A stretch of DNA of 36,084 nt, taken from NCBI GenBank assembly GCA_030652255.1, contig JAUSAZ010000003.1, positions 1-36,084 on the forward strand, in the 5' to 3' direction. This stretch comes from Myxococcales bacterium (GTDB taxonomy: Bacteria > Myxococcota_A > Polyangia > Polyangiales > Ga0077539). This document shows, piece by piece, positions 7,679-16,700 of this stretch (the first letter of the stretch is position 1; each line of letters opens with the position of its first letter). Position numbers and translations under genes: made by a program. The notes beneath the pieces are model-generated. The model was not told the DNA's origin. It did no database searches and saw only the letters and a program-made list of their open reading frames with translations.

Positions 7679-8356
7679 TCAGCGCCAGGGCTCGACGCGC
7701 AGCTCGTCGTCGACCGCGCACACGCCCGGCGTCGCCCCCGCCGCACTGACCGCCGCCTGGCGCTCGGCCCAGGAGTGCACCGAGCCCTTGAGGGTGACGC
7801 GCCCGTCGGTGAGCGCGATCTCGAAGCGCTGCGCCTCCACCTGGGCCTGGCGGGTGAGCGCGTCGGTGACCGACCGGCGCACGTCCGCGGGGCTCACCTT
7901 CGGGGGCGTGACCGACAGGAAGTTGTTCACGCCGCGCACGCCCGCGAGGTTGCGCACGGCCTCCTCGGCGTCGGCGCGCTGGCTCCAGTAGCTCACCGTG
8001 CCCTCCAGGGTGATGATCCCCCGCGCGACGGTGGTCTGGATCTCCTGCTCGGGCACGCGCACGTCCCACTCCAGCGCCTGGCGCGCGGTCTTCGCGATGT
8101 CCGCGTCGGTGCGCTCGAGCGACCCCGGGATGTGCACCTCGATGTCGTTGGCGACGTCGAGCACGCCCGCCACACGGTGTGCGGCCTGCTGCGCGGCGTA
8201 GCGCTTGGCCCAGCTGTCGACGTTGCCCGTGAGGGTGATCACCCCCTCCCGCGCGCTCACGCCCACGTCGGTGACGTTCACCCGGGTGTCCCGGCGCAGC
8301 TCGTTCTGGACGTCCGTCTGCAACTGCGCGTCGGGCTTCCTTGACCTGGCCTTCAT
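7679..8356 (-). CDS. Triple BON-domain protein
   Basis: 225 residues. Three BON domains (about residues 10-80, 88-155 and 160-225), each with the alpha-beta pattern and the core GxVxLxG-x-V: GVITLTGNVDSWAKR, GIITLEGTVSYWSQR and GRVTLKGSVHSWAER. No signal peptide or lipobox is visible, so it is probably cytoplasmic, unlike OsmY. BON domains bind phospholipid or act as structural modules, and stand-alone multi-BON proteins are often stress-induced. The start chosen (MKARSRKPD) has GAGGGAG four bases upstream; an upstream Met at 8401 would add 15 residues without such support. A sigma-54-like promoter at 8445-8460 lies about 90 bases upstream, inside the end of the preceding hsp20 gene. Confidence 0.9.
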   Translation of the reverse strand: MKARSRKPDAQLQTDVQNELRRDTRVNVTDVGVSAREGVITLTGNVDSWAKRYAAQQAAHRVAGVLDVANDIEVHIPGSLERTDADIAKTARQALEWDVRVPEQEIQTTVARGIITLEGTVSYWSQRADAEEAVRNLAGVRGVNNFLSVTPPKVSPADVRRSVTDALTRQAQVEAQRFEIALTDGRVTLKGSVHSWAERQAAVSAAGATPGVCAVDDELRVEPWR

Positions 8357-8441
8357 CGGGCTCCCTCTCTTCTCCCCGCTCCGTGGGCCGCCGTGAACCA
8401 TTCCCGCGCGACCCCATCGCCTCGGCTACGGACAACGGGCG

Positions 8442-8918
8442 TCAAGCACCCGATGTGCCGCGGGCGCCGTCTCCGCCCTCCCAGGCGTCCCGCCGGGCGG
8501 GAACCAGGAGCGTGAGCAAGCCGTCGTCGAGGGACGCCGCCAGCAGGCTGCCATCGTACCGCTCGGGCAGCGTGATGGTGCGCCCGAAGGAGGCGTACGA
8601 GTGCTCGTACACGTAGTGCCGATCGCCCTCCTCGCGCCGGTCGGTCTCGCGGTGGCCCCAGATGGTGAGCTGATCGCCCGAGACGGAGATCTCCAGGTCG
8701 CCCTCCCTCAGGCCCGGGAGCTCGGCCCGGACGCGGTACCCCTCGGGCGTCTCGGCCTCCTCGAAGGCCGGGTCGAAGCGAAACCCCGACGGGGCCTCGG
8801 CGCGCTCCATCTCCCCGCAGGGCTCCAGGCTCAGCAGGTCGCGCATGGCCCGGAGCGGGTCGAACACCCCACGGATCGTGGGCTTCGGATGGATGCAGGG
8901 CCGGTGAACGATGTTCAT
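8442..8918 (-). CDS. Small heat-shock protein Hsp20 (alpha-crystallin family), copy 1
   Basis: 158 residues. The alpha-crystallin domain spans about residues 50-140: ETPEGYRVRAELPGLREGDL, ISVSGDQLTIWGHRE, YGSF-like YASFGRTITLPERYD, and the closing A-x-x-x-x-G-x-L motif (ASLDDGLLTLLVP). Hsp20 proteins are ATP-independent holdases for unfolding proteins. The ATG (MNIVHRP) has GGAGG seven bases upstream, and its N-terminus matches the second copy (MNIVHKP), which supports the start. The C-terminal tail lacks the usual I-x-I/V motif (it ends GGDGARGTSGA), so oligomer assembly may differ. A strong sigma-54-like promoter is 75 bases upstream. Confidence 0.93.
   Translation of the reverse strand: MNIVHRPCIHPKPTIRGVFDPLRAMRDLLSLEPCGEMERAEAPSGFRFDPAFEEAETPEGYRVRAELPGLREGDLEISVSGDQLTIWGHRETDRREEGDRHYVYEHSYASFGRTITLPERYDGSLLAASLDDGLLTLLVPARRDAWEGGDGARGTSGA
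8445..8460 (-). promoter_or_regulatory. Sigma-54 (-24/-12) promoter candidate for the BON gene
   Basis: The minus strand reads CGGCAC-ATCGG-GTGCT, with GG and GC separated by exactly 10 bases. It overlaps the last codons of hsp20 copy 1. The expected transcription start is about 8434, giving a leader of roughly 78 bases. It matches the YGGCAY-N5-RTGCT pattern shared with three other genes in the window. Confidence 0.5.
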
Positions 8919-8920
8919 GT

Positions 8921-8931
8921 CGGAGCCTCCG
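8921..8931 (-). promoter_or_regulatory. Palindromic Shine-Dalgarno of hsp20 copy 1
   Basis: The ribosome-binding sequence is embedded in CGGAGGCTCCG, an 11-base palindrome directly before the ATG. In RNA, CGGA can pair with TCCG across GGC, partly hiding the site. It could damp translation at low temperature, but the stem is only four pairs. Confidence 0.25.
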
Positions 8932-8991
8932 TGTCGGGCCTCGGCGCGGTCCCTCGAACGCCGCGCGAGCCCTTCGACGGGACTCCGGGCG

Positions 8992-9007
8992 AGCATCGGG
9001 AGTGCCA
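8992..9007 (-). promoter_or_regulatory. Sigma-54 (-24/-12) promoter candidate for hsp20 copy 1
   Basis: The minus strand reads TGGCAC-TCCCG-ATGCT. The -24 half is a perfect match to the textbook TGGCAC and the -12 half is ATGC against TTGC. GG and GC are separated by exactly 10 bases. The expected start is near 8981, leaving a leader of about 63 bases with GGAGG before the ATG. This is the best of the sigma-54-like sites in the window. Confidence 0.65.
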
Positions 9008-9102
9008 AGGGCTCGCGCGGCGCACGGCGCGGTGGTCCTCCCATGGGGGCGCCGCACGGTGTTCGTGCAGGGGGTGCGCCTGGTCGCGCGCTTGCGCGCC
9101 CG

Positions 9103-10164
9103 CTACGGGGCCCTGGGGACCGGCGTCGCGCCCGCGAGCCGGAGCAGCGTCGGGGCGATCTCCTCCTCCGGGAGCGTGAAGTCCACGCAGCCGGTGGCGT
9201 GCGCCGAGGACGGCATCCCCGGGAAGGCCGCGCTCGTGGACTCCTGCGCGATGACCGCGCCCCCGTGGGTGCGCACCGCCTGGGCGCCCGCGGTGCCGTC
9301 CCTCCCGGAGCCCGAGAGGATCACGGCGATCACCCGCCCGTCGAGCGCCTCGGCCGCGCTCTCCAGCAGGGGGTTGGCCGACGAGCGCACCCCCGCGATG
9401 CGCTGCCCGTCGTGGAGCTCGAGCAGGGCCCCCGGGCGCGCCACGACGTGCAGGTCGGCCGGCGCGAGGTGCACGGTCCCGGGTTCGAGCCGCGCCCCGT
9501 CGGTGACGGCCACCACCGGGAGCGCGGTCGTGCGCCGGAGCAGCGGCTCGAGGAGGTCCGTGGGCCGGGAGGGGCGGTGCTGCACCACGACCACCGCGAG
9601 GGGATAGTCCGGGGGCAGCGCGCGCAGGATGGTCAGGAGCGGACGGATGGCCCCCGCGGAGCCGACGATGACCACCAGGTCGTAGCCCCGGGCGCCGGAC
9701 TCCCTCCACCGCCCCACGGGCGAAGCACCCGTCGCGCGGGGCGCGGGGGGTGGCCTCGACGCACCCGCGCGCGGGAGGTGACCCCCGACGGCGAAGCGCA
9801 GCGCGTCCATCGAAGTGAGCACCCCGACCACCTCTCCGGCGTCCATCACCACCACGCACCCGAGCTCGTCGTCGGACATCCGGGCCACCACCCGCTCGAT
9901 GAGCTCGTCCGGCGGGACGGCGCACACGTCCCGGGTCATCGCGTCGGCGACGACGAGCGACGCGGGCTCGACGATCGGCTCCAGGAGGTCGAGGTCGCGC
10001 CGCGACACGACCCCGACGAGGGCGCCCCGATCGAGCACCGGCAGGACCACCAGCGACCCCTCGCGCATCAGGTCGTGCGCCTCGGCGAGGGTCTGCTCGC
10101 GGCCGACGGTCACCGACTGCCGCGCCATGATGGCCGCGATCGTGACGGGGTGCGAAGCGCTCAT
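9103..10164 (-). CDS. CBS-pair / CheB-type methylesterase fusion protein
   Basis: 353 residues. A tandem CBS pair occupies about residues 8-125 (VLDRGALVGVVSRRDL; VMDAGEVVGVLTSMDAL) and would sense an adenosine nucleotide. After a Pro/Ala linker (130-158), residues 160-345 form a CheB methylesterase domain. The catalytic triad is present: Ser169 in VGSAGA, His196 in VVQHRPS, Asp289 in SGSGRDGTAG. There is no receiver domain. CheB removes methyl groups from chemoreceptor glutamates, but no receptor, CheR or other chemotaxis gene is in the window, so the target is unknown. The ATG overlaps the stop of the universal stress protein gene (ATGA, 10161-10164), indicating translational coupling. Confidence 0.88.
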   Translation of the reverse strand: MSASHPVTIAAIMARQSVTVGREQTLAEAHDLMREGSLVVLPVLDRGALVGVVSRRDLDLLEPIVEPASLVVADAMTRDVCAVPPDELIERVVARMSDDELGCVVVMDAGEVVGVLTSMDALRFAVGGHLPRAGASRPPPAPRATGASPVGRWRESGARGYDLVVIVGSAGAIRPLLTILRALPPDYPLAVVVVQHRPSRPTDLLEPLLRRTTALPVVAVTDGARLEPGTVHLAPADLHVVARPGALLELHDGQRIAGVRSSANPLLESAAEALDGRVIAVILSGSGRDGTAGAQAVRTHGGAVIAQESTSAAFPGMPSSAHATGCVDFTLPEEEIAPTLLRLAGATPVPRAP

Positions 10165-10640
10165 GGAGCCCGGTCCCGGACGGCGACCACGGTGCAGGGC
10201 GACTCGCGCACCAGCTGCTCGACGATCGACGAGCCCGGCGCCGACGCGCTCTCCGGGCCGCGGGCGCCCACCACGAGGAAACCGGCCCCGAGGGTGCGCG
10301 CGCACTCCACGATCTCCCGCCACGCGATGCCCGTGCGAAACACCGGCACCACCCCGAAGGCGCCCTCCCGGGCGAAGGTCGCCGCCGCCTGGCGTATCTG
10401 CGCCGCCGCGGTCTCCTCGTGGGCGATCCAGTCGCCGAGGCTCCGGGCCTCCTCCTCGTCCCCGTCGCGCCGCACGATCTCCGCCACGTGCACCAGGTGG
10501 ACGTGCTCCAGCCCGTGCCGCCGCGCGAGGTCGATCGCCCGCGCGACCGTCGCGCGCGTCGCGTTCGAGAAGTCCACCGCGCACAAAACCACCCTCACCG
10601 CCGCCGGCTGCATGGTGTCTGACCCGTCCGAGCTGTTCAT
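10161..10640 (-). CDS. Universal stress protein (UspA family)
   Basis: 159 residues. The N-terminal strand VRVVLCAVDFS and the C-terminal ATP-binding signature VGARGPESASAPGSS followed by VEQLVRESPCTVVAVR identify a single UspA domain. The loop between the glycines is two residues shorter than the usual G-2x-G-9x-G(S/T), so nucleotide binding is likely but not certain. The start MNSSDGS is chosen because GGAG lies five bases upstream; a longer frame reaches 10751 without a ribosome-binding site. It is the first gene of a minus-strand pair with the CBS-CheB fusion and is divergent from the NtrC-family gene. No strict sigma-54-like site was found before it. Confidence 0.9.
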   Translation of the reverse strand: MNSSDGSDTMQPAAVRVVLCAVDFSNATRATVARAIDLARRHGLEHVHLVHVAEIVRRDGDEEEARSLGDWIAHEETAAAQIRQAAATFAREGAFGVVPVFRTGIAWREIVECARTLGAGFLVVGARGPESASAPGSSIVEQLVRESPCTVVAVRDRAP

Positions 10641-10830
10641 GCTTTCTCCGTCCACGGGAGGTCCCCGGGTGCACGGCCAGGGCCAGAACATCAACGCCCG
10701 CGCGATCGTAGGATTCCCCCATCGGTCACGGCGCACGATCTGCACCGCCATGACGCACGCTGTGCGGCGACGGCGCCTTTCGCGGGCCGCTTGACGCCCG
10801 CGGCGGGTGCATTACGCGGCGCCGCCAGCA

Positions 10831-10846
10831 TGGAATGTTCGATGCT
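10831..10846 (+). promoter_or_regulatory. Sigma-54-like promoter before the NtrC-family gene (weaker copy)
   Basis: TGGAAT-GTTCG-ATGCT, with GG and GC 10 bases apart, ends 17 bases before the ATG at 10864. The -24 half is imperfect (AAT for CAC) and the predicted leader is only about 7 bases. The site overlaps an AGCAT-N10-ATGCT inverted repeat (10827-10846), so it could instead be, or also be, a regulator-binding site. Confidence 0.35.
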
Positions 10847-10863
10847 CTGTCCGCGAGATCGAC

Positions 10864-12366
10864 ATGAGCCACGAATCCCCCAGCGTCTCCGAGATTCCCA
10901 CGGCACCCTCGCGCCTGCTGGTGGTCGACGACGAGGCCACGGCCCGTCGCGCCCTCGCCCGGCTGCTCACCGAGGACGGCTACGAGGTCGACGTCGCCGG
11001 GTCGGGCGAGGAGGCCCTGGAGAAGATCCAGACGGCGCCCCCGGACGTGCTGCTGACGGACGTGCGCATGCCGGGCATCGACGGGGTCGAGCTGCTCGCC
11101 CGGGCGCGGGCCATCGACCCGGGGCTCCCGGTGGTGATCATGACGGCGTACGGCACCGTGCGCGACGCGGTGGAGGCCATGCGCGCGGGCGCCGACTACT
11201 ACGTCACCAAGCCCATCGACCTCGACGAGCTCGCCCTGGTGCTCCGGCGCGTGCAGGAGCACCGCGCGCTGCGTCGCGAGGCCAGCCACCTGCGCGAGCG
11301 CGTGCGCCAGGAGCACCGCTTCGAGAACCTCCTGGGCAGCAGCGTGGCCATGCAGTCGCTCATCAAGAGCGTGGTGCAGGTGGCGCCGTCCCGGGCGACG
11401 GTGCTGCTGCTGGGCGAGTCGGGCACCGGCAAGGAGCGGGTCGCGCAGGCGATCCACCAGGCCTCGCCCCGCCGCGACGCGCCCTTCGTCAAGCTGCACT
11501 GCGCGGCGCTGGCCGAGACGCTGCTGGAGAGCGAGCTCTTCGGGCACGAGCGCGGGGCCTTCACCGGCGCGGGGACGCGGCGCGAGGGGCGCTTCAAGAT
11601 GGCGCACGGGGGCACGCTCTTCCTCGACGAGATCGCGGAGGTCTCGCCGGCCATCCAGGTGAAGCTGCTGCGGGTGCTGCAGGAGCGGGAGTTCGAGCGG
11701 GTGGGCGGCAACGAGACCCTCAAGGTCGACGTGCGCATCGTGGCGGCCACCAACCGCGACCTCGCGGGCATGGTGCGCGAGGGCCGCTTCCGCGAAGACC
11801 TCTACTACCGGCTCAACGTGGTGAGCCTCCAGCTGCCGCCGCTGCGCTCGCGGCGCATCGACGTGCCGCTGCTGGCCGACCACTTCCTGCGGCGCTTCTC
11901 GGCCGAGGCGGGCCGCGAGCTCCTGGGCTTCACGGAGGAGGCGATGGCGGCGCTCCAGGCGCACGACTGGCCGGGCAACGTGCGCGAGCTCGAGAACACC
12001 GTCGAGCGCGCGGTGGTGCTGTGCGGCGGCGACCGCGTCGACCGCGAGCACCTCGCGCTGCCCACGACGGGCGCGGCGCCCAGGGCGGCGTCGATCGCCC
12101 CGCCCCCGGTCGCCGGGGCGCTGGGGGTGGCGCCGCCCGCGCTGCCGGGCTCGCGCCTGGAGGACATCGAGCGCTACGCCATCCTGGCGACCCTGGAGAC
12201 CTGCGAGGGCAGCACCCACCGCGCGGCGGACGTGTTAGGGGTCAGCGTGCGGATGATCCAATATCGCCTACGGGAGTACCGTCACGGCATCCGCCGCGAC
12301 TCGGGCGCTGCATCGTTCGATGGGCACGGCCCGCCAAACAACGGGTCGAGGCGCCTCGATGGATGA
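10864..12366 (+). CDS. NtrC-family sigma-54-dependent response regulator
   Basis: 500 residues in the standard order. Receiver domain (about 15-130): acidic pocket VVDDE, phospho-acceptor Asp66 in LLTDVRMPG, Lys116 in YVTKP. AAA+ domain (about 155-390): Walker A GESGTGKE (184-191), the sigma-54 contact loop GAFTGA (231-236), Walker B TLFLDEI (251-257) and the arginine-rich [11 protein letters not shown] Fis-type helix-turn-helix near the C-terminus ([20 protein letters not shown], about 448-467). It activates transcription by RNA polymerase with sigma-54. An intact GAFTGA means it should be a true sigma-54 activator. The next gene, a histidine kinase, overlaps its stop, so they form a two-component pair. 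Likely targets are the YGGCAY-N5-RTGCT genes of this window. Confidence 0.95.
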   Translation: MSHESPSVSEIPTAPSRLLVVDDEATARRALARLLTEDGYEVDVAGSGEEALEKIQTAPPDVLLTDVRMPGIDGVELLARARAIDPGLPVVIMTAYGTVRDAVEAMRAGADYYVTKPIDLDELALVLRRVQEHRALRREASHLRERVRQEHRFENLLGSSVAMQSLIKSVVQVAPSRATVLLLGESGTGKERVAQAIHQASPRRDAPFVKLHCAALAETLLESELFGHERGAFTGAGTRREGRFKMAHGGTLFLDEIAEVSPAIQVKLLRVLQEREFERVGGNETLKVDVRIVAATNRDLAGMVREGRFREDLYYRLNVVSLQLPPLRSRRIDVPLLADHFLRRFSAEAGRELLGFTEEAMAALQAHDWPGNVRELENTVERAVVLCGGDRVDREHLALPTTGAAPRAASIAPPPVAGALGVAPPALPGSRLEDIERYAILATLETCEGSTHRAADVLGVSVRMIQYRLREYRHGIRRDSGAASFDGHGPPNNGSRRLDG

Positions 12367-13447
12367 CGAGTCACATCATCGCTCGTCGCTCGGCGTCCCG
12401 CGGGGGGGCGGCATGAGCGGGCTTCGCGCTCGGGCGGGCGATGGGGCGAAGAAGCGCTTCCGCGCGCTGGTCGACGCCTCGCCGACGCTGATGCTCGGGC
12501 TCGACCCCGACGGGGTCATCGAGCTCGTCAACCCGGCCGTGGAGGCGGCGAGCGGGCTGCACCGCACCGCCCTCATCGGGCAGCGCTTCGAAGACCTCCT
12601 GGCGCCCTCGAGCGAGGGCATCGACGGGTGGACCGCCGGGGAGCCGACGGAGCGCGCCCTGCGCACCGCGCGCGGGGGCGAGCGCCGCGTCGAGTGGCGC
12701 GTGGTGCACGGCCGACCGCTCGTGTGGGTGTACGGCCAGGACGTCACGGCGGCCCGGGCGGCCGAGCGTCGCCTGCGCGCCGTCGAGCAGCTCGCGGTGG
12801 TGGGCGAGCTCACCGGCGGGCTCGCGCACGAGCTCCGCAACCCGCTCAACGCCGCGATGCTGGAGCTCACCTCGCTCGCCCGGCGCTTCCGCCGCGCCGA
12901 TCACGCCGACGACCTGGCGAGCGTCGAGGTCGCCCGCCGCGAGCTCGGGCGCATCGACCGGCTGCTCGCGGACTTCCTCTGGTTCGCCCGGCCGCTCTCG
13001 GCCACGACGCAGCCGGGCCAGCTGTCCTCGCCGGCCGAGGCCGTGGCGCGGATGGTCTCCGCCGAGGTCGAGGCGCGGGGCATCACGCTCAGCATCGACT
13101 TCGACCCCGCGGCCCGCCCGGTGGCCTTCGACGAGGACTGCATCCGCCAGGCGATCTTCAACATGGTGCGCAACGCCATCGACGCGCTCCCCGGGGGAGG
13201 GCGCATCGCGCTGCGGGTGATCGCCGCGGGGGACACCACCGAGCTCCAGGTCGAGGACAGCGGGCCGGGCATCGCGGGCGACCCCGCGAAGGTCTTCGCG
13301 CCCTTCTACTCCACCCGCCCGTGGGGCACCGGCCTCGGGCTCACCATCGCCCGGCGCATCGCGACCGACCACGGCGGCGAGGTGCGCGTGCAGAGCGCGC
13401 CCGGCCGCACGGTGTTCACGCTCGCGCTGCCCGCCATCGACCCCTGA
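12359..13447 (+). CDS. PAS-domain sensor histidine kinase, partner of the NtrC-type regulator
   Basis: 362 residues from the ATG at 12359, which overlaps the regulator stop by 8 bases and has GAGG seven bases upstream. A start at 12413 ([10 protein letters not shown]) is also possible. A PAS domain (about residues 30-130; [20 protein letters not shown]) lacks any membrane segment, so the sensor is cytoplasmic. The HisKA motif [18 protein letters not shown] carries the phospho-accepting His (about residue 157). HATPase_c follows with N box [33 protein letters not shown]. This is the NtrB-like kinase type that pairs with NtrC-family activators. Overlap with the regulator gene makes the pairing convincing; the signal is unknown. 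Confidence 0.93.
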   Translation: MDDESHHRSSLGVPRGGGMSGLRARAGDGAKKRFRALVDASPTLMLGLDPDGVIELVNPAVEAASGLHRTALIGQRFEDLLAPSSEGIDGWTAGEPTERALRTARGGERRVEWRVVHGRPLVWVYGQDVTAARAAERRLRAVEQLAVVGELTGGLAHELRNPLNAAMLELTSLARRFRRADHADDLASVEVARRELGRIDRLLADFLWFARPLSATTQPGQLSSPAEAVARMVSAEVEARGITLSIDFDPAARPVAFDEDCIRQAIFNMVRNAIDALPGGGRIALRVIAAGDTTELQVEDSGPGIAGDPAKVFAPFYSTRPWGTGLGLTIARRIATDHGGEVRVQSAPGRTVFTLALPAIDP

Positions 13448-13745
13448 TCCCTCCCTCCGCGATCACCCCCCGCCCGGCGCCGCCGCGCGGGGACGTCTTA
13501 CGTGTGCAGGTAAGCTCCCGCCGCACCTGAGGTCGCCCGGCGTTCGCAGGACCTGCGCGCAGTCGGCGCCTGCGTGCGCAGCGCGTCCGTCGCGCTCGCT
13601 GCGGCGTCCGCGTGCGCCGCGGTGGCATGTGGGGTGCTCAAGCGGTGCGCCAGCGGGCGAGGAACGAGGGCGGTGATCGGCGGCGCACTCTGGCGGCCGC
13701 GGCGCCGCGCCGTGTGCTCCGTCCGCGCTCGGAGGAACGCCAGCC
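13448..13745. other. 298-bp intergenic region before the giant lipoprotein gene
   Basis: Non-coding by eye. It contains a small inverted repeat CTTAC-N8-GTAAG (13497-13514), which stands out as AT-richer than its surroundings, and a sigma-54-like promoter at 13623-13638. The remaining sequence is GC-rich with several short self-complementary runs that are not distinctive. Confidence 0.6.
13623..13638 (+). promoter_or_regulatory. Sigma-54 (-24/-12) promoter candidate for the giant BIG2 lipoprotein
   Basis: TGGCAT-GTGGG-GTGCT, with GG and GC separated by exactly 10 bases. The expected start is near 13649, giving a leader of about 97 bases to the ATG at 13746. It has the same YGGCAY-N5-RTGCT form as the sites before both hsp20 genes and the BON gene. 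Confidence 0.55.
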
Positions 13746-16700
13746 ATGAGCGCATCGAATCATCCCTGGGGCATCATATGGAGACTCGCCGGCACGCTCG
13801 TCTGCGTCGCCGCGGCGGGCTGCGACCCTGACGACGACGCACCGCAGCTGACCGCGCTGACGGTCGACCCTGCGACCGCGCAGGTGGAGGTCGGCGCGAC
13901 GCGGGCGTTTCGCGCGCGGGCGCAGTACTCCGACGGCCGCTCCATCGACCTCACCACCACGGCGCAGTGGACCACCTCGGACCCTGCCATCGCGACGGTC
14001 GGCGCGATGGACGGCAACGCCCGCGGCGTGGGCCCCGGCGCGGCGACGCTCACGGCCACGGTCGGGCAGCGGTCCGCGCGGGCCACGCTCACCGTCGCCC
14101 CGGCCCGGGTGCTCACCATCACCATCACCCCGGCCATGCCCGCGGACCTGCCCGTCGGGATGACCCGCGCGTTTCGCGTGACGGGCACGCACCTCGACGG
14201 GACCACCGTCGACCTCACGGAGGACCCGCACCTGTTCTGGTCGTCGTCCAACGCGGCGGTCGCGAGCATCTCCGTCGCCGCGGGGATGCGCGGCGTCGCC
14301 ACGGGCGTGGGCGAGGGCGCCACGGACATCGGCGCCCTCTACGACGACCGCAGCAACCCCGTCGTGAACGCCGTCCCGGTGTCCCTGCACGTGACCCGCT
14401 CGCCGCTCACCTCGCTGGCCCTCGAGCCCGTCGGGGCGACGGTGCCGCGCGGGTACACGGTGCAGTTCCGGCTCGTGGGCACCTACGCCGACGCGCACCT
14501 CGAGGACCTCACCGGCGACGCCCGCACGGTCTGGTCGAGCGCCACACCCACGGTCGCCACCATCTCCAACGAGACCGGCCTGCGGGGCCTCGCGACCGGC
14601 GTCTCCGGGGGCGAGGCGGAGATCCGCGCGGAGTTCGGCGGGCAGAGCGCCGCCACCGCGCTGCGGGTCACCGACGCCACCCTCTCGGCGATCGCCGTCA
14701 CCCCCGCGGCGGTGACCGTCACCCGCGGCGGCTCCGTGCGCCTGCGCGCCACCGGGGTCTTCTCCGACATGACCACCATGGACCTCTCCGACGTGGCCGC
14801 CTGGGAGAGCGCCGACGCGGCCCGCGCCGCCGTCTCCAGCGCCCGCGGCACGGCCGGCGTGGTGACCGTCGCGGCCGCCGCCGCCCCGGGCCCGGTGCTC
14901 ATCACCGCCCGCCGCGGCACCATCTCGTCGAGCGCCACCATCACCGTCAACATGGCCGTGACCCTCCAGCGCCTCGACCTCGCGGTCGACCAGACCCTCG
15001 TCCCGCTCGGGCTCACCGCCCGCGCGCGGGCCTTCGGCACCTACGGCGACGGCGTCATCACCTTCTCCCGCGACGTCACCGAGCAGGTCACCTGGAGCGC
15101 CACCGGCGCCGCGATGATCAGCAACGCCGCGGGCGAGCACGGGCTCATCACGGGCACCATGGCCGGCGCCGCGACCGTCGGCGCGACCCTCGACGGCGTC
15201 ACCGGCGCCACGGTGCCCATCACCGTCACCGCGTGCCCGCTCAACGCCCTCCAGATCGCCGACGGGGCGGCGCTCACCCTGAGCCGCGGCACCGCCCGCC
15301 AGCTCACCGCGCGCGCCCTCTACGACACCGCGATGGCGGGCTGCGAGTCCCTCGGCAGCGCCTGGTACGACGTCACGGCGCAGCCCCGCACCGTCTGGAC
15401 CTCCTCCGACACCGCCGTGCTGACGGTGGGCAACGCCCAGGGCTCGCGCGGCCTCGTGCGCGCCGCCGCGGCCCCCGCCCCGGTGGCCAGCGCCGACGTC
15501 CAGGCGCGCTTCGGCACCCTCATGGCGAGCACCCGCGTCACGGTGCTCGACGCCTGCGCCCGGTCGATCACGGTCTCCGCGGTGAGCGACTCGCTGCCCG
15601 CGGGCATCGAGGTCCCCTTCCGGGCCATCGCCGCCATGAGCGACGGCACCAGCCGCGACGTCACCGCGGGCTCCGCCTGGGTCTCGGCCAACAACGCCGT
15701 GGCCTCCGTCGACCCGCGCACGGGCGTCGTGCGCACCAACGGCCCCGGCACCTCGGCCATCACCGCCCAGGTGGTCGTCGCGGCCCGCTGCGCCGACGCC
15801 ACCGGCGGCGCCTTCGCGCTCACCGTCAACGACGCCACCATCGCCGGCGTGGCGGTCGACCCCCCGGTGCGCGTCCTCGCGCGCGGCGAGCGGGCGCAGC
15901 TCCGGGCGATCGGCACCTTCAGCGACATGCGCCAGTTCGACCTCACGCCGGTGGCCGCCTGGAGCAGCTCCAACGCCGCCGTCGCCGCGGTCTCCGCGGG
16001 CCTGGTGCAGGCCAGCCCGGGCACCGACGGCAACGCGATCATCACCGCGGCCTTCGGCGCCCGCGACGGCTTCGCGAACATCGCCGTCAGCGGCGCGCGG
16101 CTGCAGCGCATCGCCGTCGGCCTCGCGCCCTCGTACGCGTGCGGCACCAACCCCGCCGGGGCCTACCCCGCGGGCGCGCGGGTCCCGCTGGTGGCGACGG
16201 GGTTCTTCTCGGACATGACCTCCCGGCCCCTGAGCGGCGCGGCGTGGGTGGGCGACAGCGCGTCGCTCCCGGTGGCCGACAACGGCGTGGTCTCGGTGCT
16301 CGGCGCGGGCGCCGGGCGCTTCCGCGCGGTGGTGGGCTCGGTGCAGAGCGAGCCCTTCGCCCTGAGCGGCGCGGCGGCGACGCTCACCGCCCTCCAGGTG
16401 AACCCCCCGTCGGGCTGGGAGATGCCCCTCGGCTCCGACCTGCGCTTCTCCGCGGCCGGGGTGTTCACCGGCTTCGCCGGGTCGTGCCCGCTCTCGGAGA
16501 GCGTGACCTGGACGGCGACCGCGACGGCGCCCGCCAGCCTCTCGATCACCCGCGACGGCTACGCGCGGGCGGGCGCCGGGGGCGCCGGCGCGGCCAGCGT
16601 GCGCGCCGCGATGGGCACCGTCACCGCGGTGAGCGCGGGCGCCGTCCGCGGGCAGTGCGCCAACGGGCTCATGGTGGAGCCCGCGGCGGCCAGCACCCCG

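Noticed and set aside
8919..8981. ROSE-type RNA thermometer in the hsp20 leader
   Set aside because: The SD palindrome is real, but I could not see the multi-stem layout or the U(U/C)GCU motif of ROSE elements. It is kept only as a low-confidence regulatory note.
9103..10164. A chemotaxis locus
   Set aside because: Only one CheB-like domain occurs. No CheA, CheW, CheR, CheY or receptor gene is present in the window.
10733..10747. A sigma-54 promoter for the universal stress protein
   Set aside because: The minus strand has GG-N10-GC here, but the halves (CGGTGC and GTGCG) do not match YGGCAY/RTGCT. In this GC-rich DNA GG-N10-GC alone is not evidence.
12320..12358. An earlier start for the PAS kinase at 12320
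   Set aside because: It would overlap the regulator gene by 47 bases and has no ribosome-binding sequence, whereas 12359 gives a short 8-base overlap with GAGG at good spacing.
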